Of a DNA stretch of 64,000 nt, positions 49,451 through 60,600 are shown piece after piece (the first letter of the stretch is position 1; every line of letters starts with the position of its first letter). Position numbers and translations under genes: made by a program. Source of the DNA: Phocaeicola plebeius DSM 17135. GTDB lineage: Bacteria; Bacteroidota; Bacteroidia; Bacteroidales; Bacteroidaceae. Location: assembly GCF_000187895.1 (NCBI RefSeq), contig NZ_DS990122.1, positions 124,001 through 188,000 on the forward strand, written 5' to 3'. The notes under the pieces are model-generated. The model made no database searches. It was not told the DNA's origin and saw only the letters and a program-made list of their open reading frames with translations.

Positions 49451-51061
49451 TTATTTTAGTTCATAGACTACTGTTGTTACACTCTCTGCATCTAATACGA
49501 CAGAGTCTTCAGTTTCTAAAACCTTCTCAACCAATTGTTTATTTGCAGAAGTTGTATAAGTTTTTATAGACTTAAGCTCTCCAGGCCAATTTTGACGTGT
49601 CTCGTTTAAGCGTACTCCCTTACTTGATAAGTTTGTATACACAGCTACGATACAATCCTGCTGTGGTGAGATCCAAGCAGAACCAAAGAAGCTCATGGAC
49701 TCATTTAAAGTAGCAGAAATTCGTTGATAATCAGGACGAATAAAACGGCTATAGTTTCCTAATACCCACAAAGTGGCAGTAGCATTAAAACTTCCCTCTT
49801 CTTCCAGATTATCCACACTTTCTTTATCTCCAGCCCATCCCTTCGGCGTCAGTGAAATCAACAGGAAACGGTTTTTCTGTCCCCATCGTGAAACATCCAT
49901 AGCTACCCAATAATTCCAAGATGTTACATTGGCAACTGTCAGGTCATTATGAATCACCTTAGACATATACAAAGCAATATCCATTTCCGAGGCTGCATCA
50001 TATCCCACAAACTCTGACGAACTATAATTATCTCCCAGCATGCTCCACTCACTTTGCCAAACTTCCACGCCATACTGTGTAGCAGCCTCTGCTACTTTCT
50101 TACGTACCTCACGCATTCCATCCCATGTTCCATCTGTCCAGTAGCTATGTCCACAAATTAAGTTTTTCACATGCGATAAATCACCCACATAAGCAGATGA
50201 TGAGGTAGAAAAGAATGCAGAAAGCACATTACTACGATTTGCATCGTCTTTCACCTTGTAAAGATACTCCCAATCTCCTGATTCTCCTAATAAAATATTA
50301 GTAGAAAGTCCTTTTTGAGTCAGTTGCGAATCAAGTTCTCTTGCAAGCTTAGCAATCTCTTCATTCTTCCATCCGCTACCTTCCTGACCATTTCCATCCC
50401 AATTATATTGAGGTTCATTAACCGGAGAAATATGGCTGACAGAGAAGCCTTCATCCACATAATGTTTGGCGACCTCTGCCATATAAGCAGCAAAATCATC
50501 ATAACAATCCGCTTTCAGGTTTGCACTACCTCCATTCTGAGAAAATCCTTTGCCATTCAGAGTGTACTGTACTGGAGGAGTATTACTAAAAAGCACATAA
50601 TTATTGACACCAAATTCTTTTGCACGACTCATGAAATAACGCTGTCCCTCACAATGTGTCCAGTCTAATGACAAATTATCTGTCAAATAAGACTCCGCAC
50701 GTCGAGATTTGTCCACAATTCCACTTTCATCTCCTTGTTCCGTACTTCCTCCTCCCAAATTCACACGCCACATAGAAAGCCCGATTCCCTTAGGCTGTCC
50801 ATCTACAATCTCCGAAGAAAATAAAAGTTCAGAAATACGATCACGGCCACTGGTCCAATACTTTCCAATATACGCAGGCGTCCAGCAATCAGATGCACCA
50901 AATCCCACCATTTTCTGGAATGTCTGTCCAGCATCAATTGTTACCCTTTTCTCTACGCTGACAATCTCTCCTGAATCACCTCCATCCTCAGGATTTTCTG
51001 GGGTATTGTCACTGCATGCAGTCAGAGCTAACAAACCTAATATTATTGAATATCCTTTCAT
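49451..51061 (-). CDS. Glycoside hydrolase family 30 endo-acting lipoprotein (beta-1,6-galactanase-like)
   Basis: 536 residues. The lipobox LTAC (Cys16) is followed by an acidic tether (SDNTPENPEDGGDSGE), suggesting surface display. The TIM barrel has acid/base Glu216 (SPVNEPQYNW) and nucleophile Glu338 (VWQSEWSM), followed by a C-terminal beta-sandwich typical of GH30. The VNEPQxNWxGxxQEG pattern recalls fungal endo-beta-1,6-galactanases, but beta-1,6-glucanase or another activity cannot be excluded. It would cut the polymer outside the cell before SusC/D import. Confidence 0.82.
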   Translation of the reverse strand: MKGYSIILGLLALTACSDNTPENPEDGGDSGEIVSVEKRVTIDAGQTFQKMVGFGASDCWTPAYIGKYWTSGRDRISELLFSSEIVDGQPKGIGLSMWRVNLGGGSTEQGDESGIVDKSRRAESYLTDNLSLDWTHCEGQRYFMSRAKEFGVNNYVLFSNTPPVQYTLNGKGFSQNGGSANLKADCYDDFAAYMAEVAKHYVDEGFSVSHISPVNEPQYNWDGNGQEGSGWKNEEIAKLARELDSQLTQKGLSTNILLGESGDWEYLYKVKDDANRSNVLSAFFSTSSSAYVGDLSHVKNLICGHSYWTDGTWDGMREVRKKVAEAATQYGVEVWQSEWSMLGDNYSSSEFVGYDAASEMDIALYMSKVIHNDLTVANVTSWNYWVAMDVSRWGQKNRFLLISLTPKGWAGDKESVDNLEEEGSFNATATLWVLGNYSRFIRPDYQRISATLNESMSFFGSAWISPQQDCIVAVYTNLSSKGVRLNETRQNWPGELKSIKTYTTSANKQLVEKVLETEDSVVLDAESVTTVVYELK

Positions 51062-51083
51062 AACCTTGATTTTTTAAACAAGA

Positions 51084-51123
51084 ATGCCATTCAGAAGAAC
51101 ATACACATTCCTCTGAATGGCAT
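51084..51123 (-). other. Intra-operon hairpin between susD and the GH30 gene
   Basis: A perfect 12-bp stem ATGCCATTCAGA (51084-51095) / TCTGAATGGCAT (51112-51123) with a 16-nt loop, in the 86-bp gap after susD. Downstream on the minus strand is a short TTCTTGTTT stretch. It could partly terminate, or protect the 3' end of susCD mRNA, so that the binding and transport proteins outnumber the enzymes. Confidence 0.7.
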
Positions 51124-51147
51124 ATAACCTAAATTACTTATTTATTA

Positions 51148-52845
51148 TTAATTCCAGTTCGGGTTTTGTTCTATTGAACCGTTAGACATAGTCACTTCAT
51201 ACAAAGGAATTGGGAAAAGAAGGTCACGATCTTCACGGAATGACTTACCCTTATCGCTTGCTTCACCCTGATTGTCCCACTCCATTGCATCACGAGTAGC
51301 AGGATCTGTATTCCATTTTACAAATGAACCGTTTTCACCCATCAGATTTGCAATTACCGGTTTACCGTTATCATCCTTCCAACGACGGATATCGTACAAA
51401 CGATTCTGTTCGAAAGCCAACTCCAAACGACGTTCGTTACGAATTGCATGACGAAGTTCATTTCCAGTTACGCTTACAGAAGCAAGTCCTGCACGATTAC
51501 GTACTCTGTTCAATGCAGCCTGAGCATGAGTATCATCATTCAATTCATTACAAGCCTCCGCATACATCAATAACACATCTGCATAACGCAAAATACGATG
51601 ATTAAGCGGGCTCTTATCCGTATTATAAACTTCAGGACGATCGTTCAAAGGAAGGTAATATTTACGAATAATACGAGCTGACTTGTGACCTGAAGGATCA
51701 ATTACCAAACTGTTCTCTGGCAGATTATATTTCTCTACACAGTCATCATATACAGATATGTCCTTATTGTCATTCAGAATTTTAGCGAAATTCTCTTCTG
51801 TTTCACCTTTAATTTCTGTACAGCCAGTCTTAATGATAGTCCATTCACGGCGTTCATCATCTTCACTATAAGCTGCCTCTAAATTGGCAGTAGGCTGACA
51901 CCATGCCCATCCATCACCCAAAGCAGCACCACAGCTACGGGCACCTGTTATAGTAGAAAGCGAACCTCCTACAGCCAATGTAGCATGATATTCATATTGT
52001 ACCTCAAAAAGGCTTTCCACACTATTGTCGAAGTCTTTATCCCATACATCACCAAAGTTAGGAAGCAAATCATACTCTGTAGTCTGTGCGTCTTCACCGG
52101 TATAACCAGATTCAGGAATCAACTTCTGTAATACATCGCGGGCTTCTGTCCATTTTTCCTGATACAGATAAACCTTACCCAGCAAACCAAGTGCTGCTCC
52201 ACTTGTAGCACGGCCCATATCAGCATCCGCATATTCACTACGCTTCGGCAATACCTCAGCAGCAGCAATCAAATCCTCCTCAATAAATTTATAAGTATCT
52301 TCCAATGAGGCACGGGTTATACCCTGAATCTCTTCCGGCATCTTGAACTCTGTAATCAAAGGTACACCTCCAAAGTTTCTGGCCAGTTCAAAATAGAAAT
52401 ATCCACGCAAGAAGCGAGCTTCTGCTACCAAGCGTGCCTGCAGTTCTTTGTCTTCCAGTTCAGCACTGCTGATACGGTCAATAGCGACATTACAGCGCAG
52501 AATACCTTTATAACGATATTGCCAGAAGTTGGAAATAGGACCATTACTTGCTCCATTACCTTGGTAATGTGCCAATGAAATATAATCACTCTGACTCTGT
52601 GTAGTATTTCCCATCCAGGCATCGTCACTACACATTTCCGACAAAAGCCAAACAGTATTAATGTTCCACCATCCGCCACAGGTAATATCCTGATAGCAGC
52701 CTGTTATATAAGCCTCGCACTCATCAGCCGTAGTAAAATAAGTATCAAGGTTTTGCTGGCCTCGTACTTCTTCTGTCAAGAAATCCTCACAAGAAGTAAA
52801 AGTCAGAGAGCCAAACAATGTCAATATTGCTAATAGCTGTTTCAT
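51148..52845 (-). CDS. SusD-like surface glycan-binding lipoprotein (RagB/SusD family, PUL B)
   Basis: 565 residues. The lipobox FTSC (Cys19) is followed by EDFLTEEVRGQ. The N-terminal SusD domain, the TPR helices (ELARNFGGVPLIT) and the C-terminal RagB/SusD domain ending NGSIEQNPNWN are all typical. It binds glycan at the cell surface and caps the SusC barrel. It is 13 bp after susC. Confidence 0.95.
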   Translation of the reverse strand: MKQLLAILTLFGSLTFTSCEDFLTEEVRGQQNLDTYFTTADECEAYITGCYQDITCGGWWNINTVWLLSEMCSDDAWMGNTTQSQSDYISLAHYQGNGASNGPISNFWQYRYKGILRCNVAIDRISSAELEDKELQARLVAEARFLRGYFYFELARNFGGVPLITEFKMPEEIQGITRASLEDTYKFIEEDLIAAAEVLPKRSEYADADMGRATSGAALGLLGKVYLYQEKWTEARDVLQKLIPESGYTGEDAQTTEYDLLPNFGDVWDKDFDNSVESLFEVQYEYHATLAVGGSLSTITGARSCGAALGDGWAWCQPTANLEAAYSEDDERREWTIIKTGCTEIKGETEENFAKILNDNKDISVYDDCVEKYNLPENSLVIDPSGHKSARIIRKYYLPLNDRPEVYNTDKSPLNHRILRYADVLLMYAEACNELNDDTHAQAALNRVRNRAGLASVSVTGNELRHAIRNERRLELAFEQNRLYDIRRWKDDNGKPVIANLMGENGSFVKWNTDPATRDAMEWDNQGEASDKGKSFREDRDLLFPIPLYEVTMSNGSIEQNPNWN

Positions 52846-52858
52846 AGTTATTCAAGAA

Positions 52859-55800
52859 TTAAAATTTAAAGTCTATACCAAACAAGAATGTACGTGGATT
52901 CGGATAAGCAATGTTATCAATACCAGTTTCAATAACACTACCATTTGCATTTAACATAGGACGCTCCGGATCCATACCAGAATAACCGGTAATGGTAAAC
53001 GGATTCTGTGCTGAGAATGAAATACGCAAGTTTGCTCCTCCTACCCACTGCTTAGGCAATGTATATCCAATCTGAAGCAATTTACAACGCAGATAAGAAC
53101 CGTCTTCTACATAGAAGCTAGACACACGCTGATAGTTCAGGTTCAAATCATTGTATGACAAACGCGGAATATCATAGCTTGTACCTTCTCCATCCCAAGC
53201 TTTATTTAACGTACCAGCCCATACATTCTGTCCATTGGCGCCAGAATAGTATCCTTTTGTTGTATTAAATATATCATTGCCAATTGTACCATAGAAATTA
53301 GCTGCAAAATCAATGTTCTTATACGCGAATCCTAAGTTCAAACCTACCATCAAATCAGGATAAGGATTACCAATATAAGTCTTATCATTTGCGTCCAGAT
53401 TACCATCATGGTTCAAATCTTTAAAACGAATATCTCCAGGCTGGGCATTGGGCTGAATCAAATTTCCATGCTCGTCAGTATGTGCATACACTTCCTCCCA
53501 ATTCTGGAACAAACCATCTGCCACATATCCATAGAAACGAGAAATCAAACCTCCATCTTCATTACAAATAATCTGATCACTGTTAAATCCACCTGTATAA
53601 ATCGGTCCATCACCAGAGAATTTAATGGCCTTATTACGTACAGAAGACAAGTTCAAACCGATATTGTAAGAGAAATCACCTTTCTGATCACGCCAATCAA
53701 TTCCAAGTTCCCATCCATACGCCTTCATGCTACCTACATTCATCCATACTGTACTATTCCAGTTAGGATAACCAATGGCAAAAATATTCTGCTTTTCATA
53801 AAGCATATCTTTTGACTTCTTCTGGAAATATTCAAAAGTGACACCTAAACGAGAGTCAAGGAATGACATATCCAATCCTACGTTCCAGTCTTCTACAGTT
53901 TCCCATTTCAGCTGGTCATTACCTACAGTAGAGATATAATAACCATTTGCCAATGTAGGAGAAGTTCCAAAATAATACTGAGTCTGATCCAGCAAAGTCA
54001 AAGTAGCGTTATTGTCAATGTTCTGGTTACCTACGCGACCCCAACCTCCACGAACTTTCAAGTCGCTAAAAAGAGACTGGTCTTGCATAAACTCTTCACT
54101 GGTCACACGCCAAGAAGCAGAAACTGACGGGAACAATGCGTATTTATTTCCTGATGGGAAACGAGATGAACCATCGGCACGTAATGAAGCTGAAATGTAA
54201 TACCGGTTCGCATAATTGTACATTACACGTCCCAAGAAAGAAACCATTGAGTTAAATGTAGTTTCACCATAAGCCTCTGCATTGTCTGCATTACCTGCAT
54301 TGACTTCCTGCATCTGATCCATATTGCTTGGCAAGTCACGACGCAGCGCTTTTGTATTATACCATGCATAACGTTCTGCCGTAAAACCTGCCATCACATT
54401 CAAATTATGCTTCTCGGCAAAAGTATCTGCATAAGTAATTGTATTGGTCCAGTTCCAATCTAACCATTCCTGTGACTGGCGAGAAATTTCATTCAAATCT
54501 GTCTTTTCCAGTGGATCCAGACTAAACTCCGGAGTAAAGCTATCCGAACGACGGAAATGCGCATTTGTTCCGAACTGCGTACGTAAAGTCAACTTCTGAA
54601 TCGGATTTACCTGCAAATAAGCATTCAAGATTGCCCCCATTTCGCGTGAGTTACTGTTTGAACGGGCGATTGAAGCTGCCGGATTCCAAACCTGGTTGTT
54701 ATAAGAGCGTTGATAATTATTATACTCATTATCTACCCACTCTGATTCAGGCTTGAACACCGGAGTAGTCGGGTCCATACCCATAGCTGAAGAGAACTGG
54801 TCGGGAGTATCTTCCCAAGACTCCATACGAGGAGCTATGTCCACGCCCATCTTTACGTATTTATTAAAAGTATATTCTGTGTTCAAACGAATATTTATCT
54901 TGTCCCAATAACCTACATCAAACTGAGAATTGTTACGATAGTAACCTAAACTAAAGTTATATACTAATTTGTCTGTTCCGCCTGCTACACTAAGCGCATA
55001 GTTCTGAACCAAGGCAGTCTTGTTCACTACAGTATCCCACCAATCGGTTCCACCCGGATTTGTAGTAGCTCCTGTATCATTCCAGTTAGAAGTAGCACCA
55101 TCATTCGTATAACGCTTGTTGTACACCTCTTTATATTCACTGGCATTTGCCATATTAGGTTTCGCGATAGTCTGGAAACCCACAGAAGTTGTAAAGTTAA
55201 TATTGGCCTTTCCTGCCTTACCTTTTTTCGTTGTAATCAAGATGACACCATTAGAAGCACGAGTACCATAAATAGCTGCCGCAGAAGCATCTTTCAAGAC
55301 TTCCATTGATTCAATATCATTACTATTCAAGAAGTTGATATTATCACCTACTGGCATACCATCTACTACATAGAGCGGATTACTACCATTTACAGTAGTA
55401 ACACCACGAATCAATACTTTAGGAGTAGTACCCGGTCCACCACCGCTTGCTACTTGCACACCATTTACCTTACCCTGCAAAGCATCCATGGCATTACCCG
55501 TCACAGTCTGTGTAATCTCTTCTCCTTTCACTGTAGAAATGGAGCTTGTCAAATCACTCTTTTTCACTGTACCATAACCGATAACAACCACCTCTTCCAG
55601 TAATTCTGTAGACTCTTTTAACTCTACATTAATAACAGTTTTTCCATTTACAGGAATTTCCTGTGTGTCAAATCCGATAGAAGAAAAGACAAGTACGGCG
55701 TTTGAAGAAACGTTTGTCAATATATAATCACCATCCAGTCCGGTAATAGAACCGTTTCCGGTACCTTTGACTTGTACTGTAGCACCGATCATAGGCTCTT

Positions 55801-55900
55801 TATCAGACGCTGAAGTTACCGTTCCTTTTACGGTAAGGGTCTGTGCATAGCTACATAATGAAAGTAGCAATAGACACACAATTAATAATTGTTTTTTCAT
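52859..55900 (-). CDS. SusC-like TonB-dependent outer-membrane transporter (PUL B)
   Basis: 1013 residues. A signal peptide (about 1-19, LLSLCSYAQ) is followed by a carboxypeptidase-regulatory-like domain (VKGTVTSASDKEPMIGATVQVKG), a TonB-box-like EEVVVIGYG segment near 102-110, the plug and a barrel ending FGIDFKF. No STN domain is present. It is an active oligosaccharide importer powered by TonB. It is 20 bp after the surface glycan-binding gene and just ahead of susD. Confidence 0.95.
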   Translation of the reverse strand: MKKQLLIVCLLLLSLCSYAQTLTVKGTVTSASDKEPMIGATVQVKGTGNGSITGLDGDYILTNVSSNAVLVFSSIGFDTQEIPVNGKTVINVELKESTELLEEVVVIGYGTVKKSDLTSSISTVKGEEITQTVTGNAMDALQGKVNGVQVASGGGPGTTPKVLIRGVTTVNGSNPLYVVDGMPVGDNINFLNSNDIESMEVLKDASAAAIYGTRASNGVILITTKKGKAGKANINFTTSVGFQTIAKPNMANASEYKEVYNKRYTNDGATSNWNDTGATTNPGGTDWWDTVVNKTALVQNYALSVAGGTDKLVYNFSLGYYRNNSQFDVGYWDKINIRLNTEYTFNKYVKMGVDIAPRMESWEDTPDQFSSAMGMDPTTPVFKPESEWVDNEYNNYQRSYNNQVWNPAASIARSNSNSREMGAILNAYLQVNPIQKLTLRTQFGTNAHFRRSDSFTPEFSLDPLEKTDLNEISRQSQEWLDWNWTNTITYADTFAEKHNLNVMAGFTAERYAWYNTKALRRDLPSNMDQMQEVNAGNADNAEAYGETTFNSMVSFLGRVMYNYANRYYISASLRADGSSRFPSGNKYALFPSVSASWRVTSEEFMQDQSLFSDLKVRGGWGRVGNQNIDNNATLTLLDQTQYYFGTSPTLANGYYISTVGNDQLKWETVEDWNVGLDMSFLDSRLGVTFEYFQKKSKDMLYEKQNIFAIGYPNWNSTVWMNVGSMKAYGWELGIDWRDQKGDFSYNIGLNLSSVRNKAIKFSGDGPIYTGGFNSDQIICNEDGGLISRFYGYVADGLFQNWEEVYAHTDEHGNLIQPNAQPGDIRFKDLNHDGNLDANDKTYIGNPYPDLMVGLNLGFAYKNIDFAANFYGTIGNDIFNTTKGYYSGANGQNVWAGTLNKAWDGEGTSYDIPRLSYNDLNLNYQRVSSFYVEDGSYLRCKLLQIGYTLPKQWVGGANLRISFSAQNPFTITGYSGMDPERPMLNANGSVIETGIDNIAYPNPRTFLFGIDFKF

Positions 55901-55920
55901 GTTCTATGATTATTGGTTAA

Positions 55921-57456
55921 TTAATTTGCAGGGACAATTTTACCTCTACCAAGATGAGCATCAAACTCAAATCGATAATTTCCTCCATTCACAATAACAG
56001 GCTTCATCCAATTATCTTGTACGGAAGAGCCATCTTCCCATTTCATATTTGTTCCTTCCCAATTAGGATTTACATCATTTTTCTTACTGAAATATCCAAA
56101 TTTTTCGATTTCTGTAGAATTATCACATCTCCATTCTACATGATCCCACCAGCCTCCAGGATGGTAGTTAGAAATAATAAAGTTCATTTCTTCTCCAGAA
56201 GAAAGTGTCCACGTTCCTTCTGATGGATAGTAGAACAGATGAGGATTATTGGAATCTTGAACAAACAAGTGAGCTCCAGCATCTTGCGGCGAGCTTCCCC
56301 AACCGATATAGAAATCAATCATTTCAGAGCCATTTTCCCAGACATCAAAACACGGCTTTCCATATTCATATTTTATTGGACTAGTCGCCTCATCCACAGA
56401 ATAAGTCTTTATGTTATAAGTAGATTCTTGTATATTGATATCAATCTCATAATACACATTAGGCGTATCCAATACTATAGGTTTAGCAAGCTTCGGATCG
56501 CTCGTCAGTTTATTAGAATCTTTAGGATCCAAGCCAAAACAAACCGGATTAAAACTAGTTTTCTGGGGAAGGAAGAAAATCTCTGTCCCTGCAGCTTTGT
56601 TATAATAACGAGCCTTGTATTGATATTCTCCTACATGGTTAATTACCATAGGTACACCAAATACATCGCTATTCAATTCTGCCTCAGTTGCTACATCGGC
56701 CAAATACATTTTCTCAAAATCGATTATATCTGTAACAGAGATCGTGCATTTAACGGTATCTGTTCTTCCTGCATAATCAGTAACTGCAATTGTTGTCGGA
56801 TAATCTTTCTTTTCCGCAGGTAACTCAATTCTCCAATTATACTCAAAAGAAGGAATACTATCAATATCTATAACCAAATCACTATATCCCGCTGCACCTT
56901 CTATATTCAGATATAGAGATTTTAAGGCACGATCATCTGTCATTTGAAGTTTCATCTCATAAGGATCAACAGCTCCATCTCTCAACAACATTGTCACAAA
57001 ACTACCATCCTGCGGTGCCAGAGCAAATACAGGATCTGTAAAATCTCCATCCATGGTAATCAGTACATCTTGGGATGTTTCTCTTCCGCCGACATCCACA
57101 ACTGTCACTTTTACTGTAAACTGTTCTCCAACCTCATCCTTTGAAATGCTAAATTTATAGCTTAAATCATAGGAAGTTTGGGGTTCACCATAGATTTCTA
57201 TTAAATCAATAGTCTTGTTCAAATACAAATCTGCACATTCCAATTTAATGGCAGAAATTCCATCTGCATCTGTAAGGGTTCCTTCAATTGTGAAGTCATG
57301 GCCCGCACCACTCTGAATATGGTTCGTTTTTAACACAGCAACAGGTGATTCTCCATCTACATCCGAATATCCATTATCATCGCTACATCCTGTTACAAAG
57401 ACCCCTGTGGCAAAAAGCGCACAGAGCAAAGAAACTTTTAAGAATCTTGTCCTCAT
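55921..57456 (-). CDS. Predicted surface glycan-binding lipoprotein (SusE/F-like position, multi-domain)
   Basis: 511 residues. The lipobox VTGC (Cys24) is followed by SDDNGYSD, an acidic surface-export-like signal. Two or three immunoglobulin/cadherin-like beta domains (about 40-270; VAVLKTNHIQSG..., DPVFALAPQDGS...) precede a C-terminal beta domain that ends NYRFEFDAHLGRGKIVPAN, typical of surface glycan-binding proteins. It has no catalytic motif. It is the first gene of the PUL B operon, ahead of susC, whereas most loci place such genes after susD. Confidence 0.8.
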   Translation of the reverse strand: MRTRFLKVSLLCALFATGVFVTGCSDDNGYSDVDGESPVAVLKTNHIQSGAGHDFTIEGTLTDADGISAIKLECADLYLNKTIDLIEIYGEPQTSYDLSYKFSISKDEVGEQFTVKVTVVDVGGRETSQDVLITMDGDFTDPVFALAPQDGSFVTMLLRDGAVDPYEMKLQMTDDRALKSLYLNIEGAAGYSDLVIDIDSIPSFEYNWRIELPAEKKDYPTTIAVTDYAGRTDTVKCTISVTDIIDFEKMYLADVATEAELNSDVFGVPMVINHVGEYQYKARYYNKAAGTEIFFLPQKTSFNPVCFGLDPKDSNKLTSDPKLAKPIVLDTPNVYYEIDINIQESTYNIKTYSVDEATSPIKYEYGKPCFDVWENGSEMIDFYIGWGSSPQDAGAHLFVQDSNNPHLFYYPSEGTWTLSSGEEMNFIISNYHPGGWWDHVEWRCDNSTEIEKFGYFSKKNDVNPNWEGTNMKWEDGSSVQDNWMKPVIVNGGNYRFEFDAHLGRGKIVPAN

Positions 57457-57496
57457 AATTATTAGTATTTATGATTAAACATTATATTTTCGATTT

Positions 57497-57504
57497 CAAA
57501 AATA
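57497..57504 (-). promoter_or_regulatory. Putative -7 element for the PUL B operon
   Basis: TATTTTTG on the minus strand, 41 bp upstream of the first start codon. No consensus -33 box lies upstream, as expected for a promoter that depends on an activator such as the adjacent hybrid two-component regulator. The 164-bp intergenic region holds no other gene. Confidence 0.5.
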
Positions 57505-57601
57505 CTTAACCTTATTATCAATTAAGAAAAAACATCATGCAATGACCGAGCACAAATCATTCATTGTATGATTTACATCCCTTTAATTCAATAAATATTA
57601 C

Positions 57602-57609
57602 TATTTTTG
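57602..57609 (+). promoter_or_regulatory. Putative -7 element for the hybrid two-component regulator
   Basis: TATTTTTG matches TAnnTTTG and ends 11 bp before the chosen ATG (57621). The predicted transcript start is within about 5 nt of that codon, so the message may be nearly leaderless. Confidence 0.5.
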
Positions 57610-57620
57610 AATCTACCAAA

Positions 57621-60600
57621 ATGAACAATATGAAATATCTTTTTACTTTTTTCCTTTGTATACAGATTCTTTCCAGCTATGGCCAGCAGTATACAATTAA
57701 AAAGCTTGGATTAGAGAAAAAGCTATCCAACAGTTATATCATTGACATTACAGAAGACAAAAACGGATATCTTTGGTTTGCAACTGAAGACGGACTCAAT
57801 AAGTTAGAAGGTGGATTATTCAGTTCCTATTATAAAAAAGATAATAGTAGATCACTTAATCTGACAGGAAACGAGTTGAACTGCCTGTTAGATGACCCTC
57901 AAGACCCAGTGTTATGGATTGGTACCCAGCGTGCTGGATTAAATGCATTCAATTATCAAACCAATCAACAAACTGTTTTCTTACATGATGAAAACAATCC
58001 ATATAGTATTGCCACAAATGACGTAACAGATCTGGCAGTTGCAGCAGATGGTAATTTATGGGTTGCAACTTATTGGAGAGGAATAGAATATCTAGATAAA
58101 AAAACCGGAAAATTTACACACTACAACCAGCAAACAGTTCCAGGTCTTCCAAGTAATACCGTTTGGACTCTGGTAGACGACCACAAGGGGAACTTATACA
58201 TAGGTCATGCACAACACGGAATGAGTATTCTCTCGATTAAAACCAAGAAGATCAAAAACTTTACTTATAACAAACTGGACGATACAACAATACCAAGCAA
58301 TAATGTCCAATGCATATTCAAAGACAATACTGGAAATCTATGGATTGGTACAGAAAAAGGATTAGCCCTATATAATCCAGAAACAGAGCACTTCATTAGA
58401 ATAGGAGAACAAGAATCTCCTCTTACGCACCGAATATACGACATCCAACAATTCAATGAAAATGAATTATGGGTAGCCACTGAATTTGGAGGAATTGCCA
58501 TTATCAATCTTTCCAAGAGTTTGTTTAATACAGCCGAAAGCATACATTATATCCAGGCTGGAGATAATGAATATTACTTAAATAATTCAACAGTACGCTG
58601 TCTGTACCAAGACTCACATCAAAATATCTGGGCTGGAACATGGGGAGGAGGTGTCAATTTTCTTAGTTCCAATACCACTCTGTTTAAATCGTTCAGTTAT
58701 TCACAAAATTCATCTGAAAGTAACCTAAGTTCTCATATTGCCAGCGCTGTATGCCTTGACAAGCAGAACAATTTATGGGTTGGTACAGATGGAGGAGGAA
58801 TTAATGTAATAAAAGCAGGGAAAAGAACAGCCACTTACACCAAAAATGCCGGAAAACTTAGTGGCAACTCCATACAGACAGCCTTATGCGATAAACAAGG
58901 TAATTTATGGTTTGGTATATTTAATGGAGGAATTATGTTTTATGATACGCACAAACAAACATTTCACCAGATTTTTCCAGAAGAGTATGCTACTCAAGAC
59001 GTCCGTTCACTTTATGAAGACAAAGAAGGCATTATCTGGGTAGGAACCAGTAATGGCGTATTCCAAATAGAAAGAAATAGTAAAAAGATTCGTCAACATA
59101 CACATATTCCAGATAATCTTGTACGCACTGTCATTAAAGACAAAAAAGGACAAATATGGGTTGGAAGCTTTGGAAGCGGAATCTTCCTGTATTCTTCAAA
59201 CTGGAAACCATTAAAAAGCTTTAACACCTATCTTAGCTTCCCGTCTAACACTATCAATCAGATTTTTGAAGACTCAAAAGGTTATATATGGGCTGCTACA
59301 GGAGAAGGATTAGTACAATTTGAAAACAAAACTCCCTGGAAATACAAAGTCTACCAGCGTAATGAAGGATTAGCCAATACCTTTATTTGGGCTATCGAAG
59401 AAGACGAAAACCAGAACATCTGGTTCAGCACGAATCAAGGAATCAGCTGTTTTGTCCGAAATGAAGGAAATATCTATAATTACGATTTCAGAGACAATAT
59501 TCCGATGGCAAGTTTTATTGGAAGAAGTGCCTGTAAAGACAGAAATGGAGTTATGTATTTCGGATCAACCAACGGACTTTGCTATTTTACTCCCAGCTAT
59601 ATTCTGGAAAAACGACAAGCTCCCAAAGCCATTATTGGAAAAATAACGGTTTTTGAACCTCTCATCGCCGAGAATAGCAATGAAACAGAAATTCCTTTAA
59701 TTAACAAAGAGAGTGTACGGTTAAAACACCTGCAAAACAATTTCAATATTTCATTCAATATACAGGATTACTCGCTGAATGAAAGAGTGGAGTATGCCTA
59801 TATGTTAAAAGGGCTGGAGAACGCATGGTATACGGTAAAAGAGCCCAATAACGTCACATTCCGTAACCTACCACCCGGAAAATACGAGTTCTTAATTAAG
59901 ACCCGTATCCGCAATCAGGAATGGTCAAACGAAATATCATCCATTGAAATTATTATTGCTCCCCCATTATGGCTTTCCTGGTGGGCAAAATTGCTTTATG
60001 TATTCTGTGCTGTAGGACTTCTTTTCATTGGACTATGGGCGTACAAACGTAAACTGAACCTGGAGTATCTGTACGAATCAGAAAAGAAAAGCCACGAACA
60101 AGAACAAGAACTCAATGATGAACGTCTGCGTTTCTATACCAATATCACCCACGAACTACGCACGCCATTGACATTGATTTTGGGACCACTGGAAGACTTG
60201 GTGAAAAGCAATACACTTTCCAGCAAAGATCACCATCGAATCTCTGTCATCCATCAAAGTGCCGTACGACTATTGAATCTGATAAACCAGATATTAGATT
60301 TCCGAAAAACAGAAACACAAAATAAGAAGCTTTGTGTCACAAAGGGGAATCTAACCAACGTAATCTATGAAACCGGACTGAAATACAAAGAACTAAATAA
60401 CAAACCAGAGATTCAGGTCCTGATAGAAGCAGAAGATGAAAATATGGTATTGTTTTTTGACAAAGAGATCATCACTATGATTCTGGACAACCTGATTTCC
60501 AATGCAATAAAATACACAGAAAAAGGATATATCCGTATCCGCGCTGAATGGATTACAGAAAATGGTATACGATATGCACAACTTTCTGTAGAAGATACCG

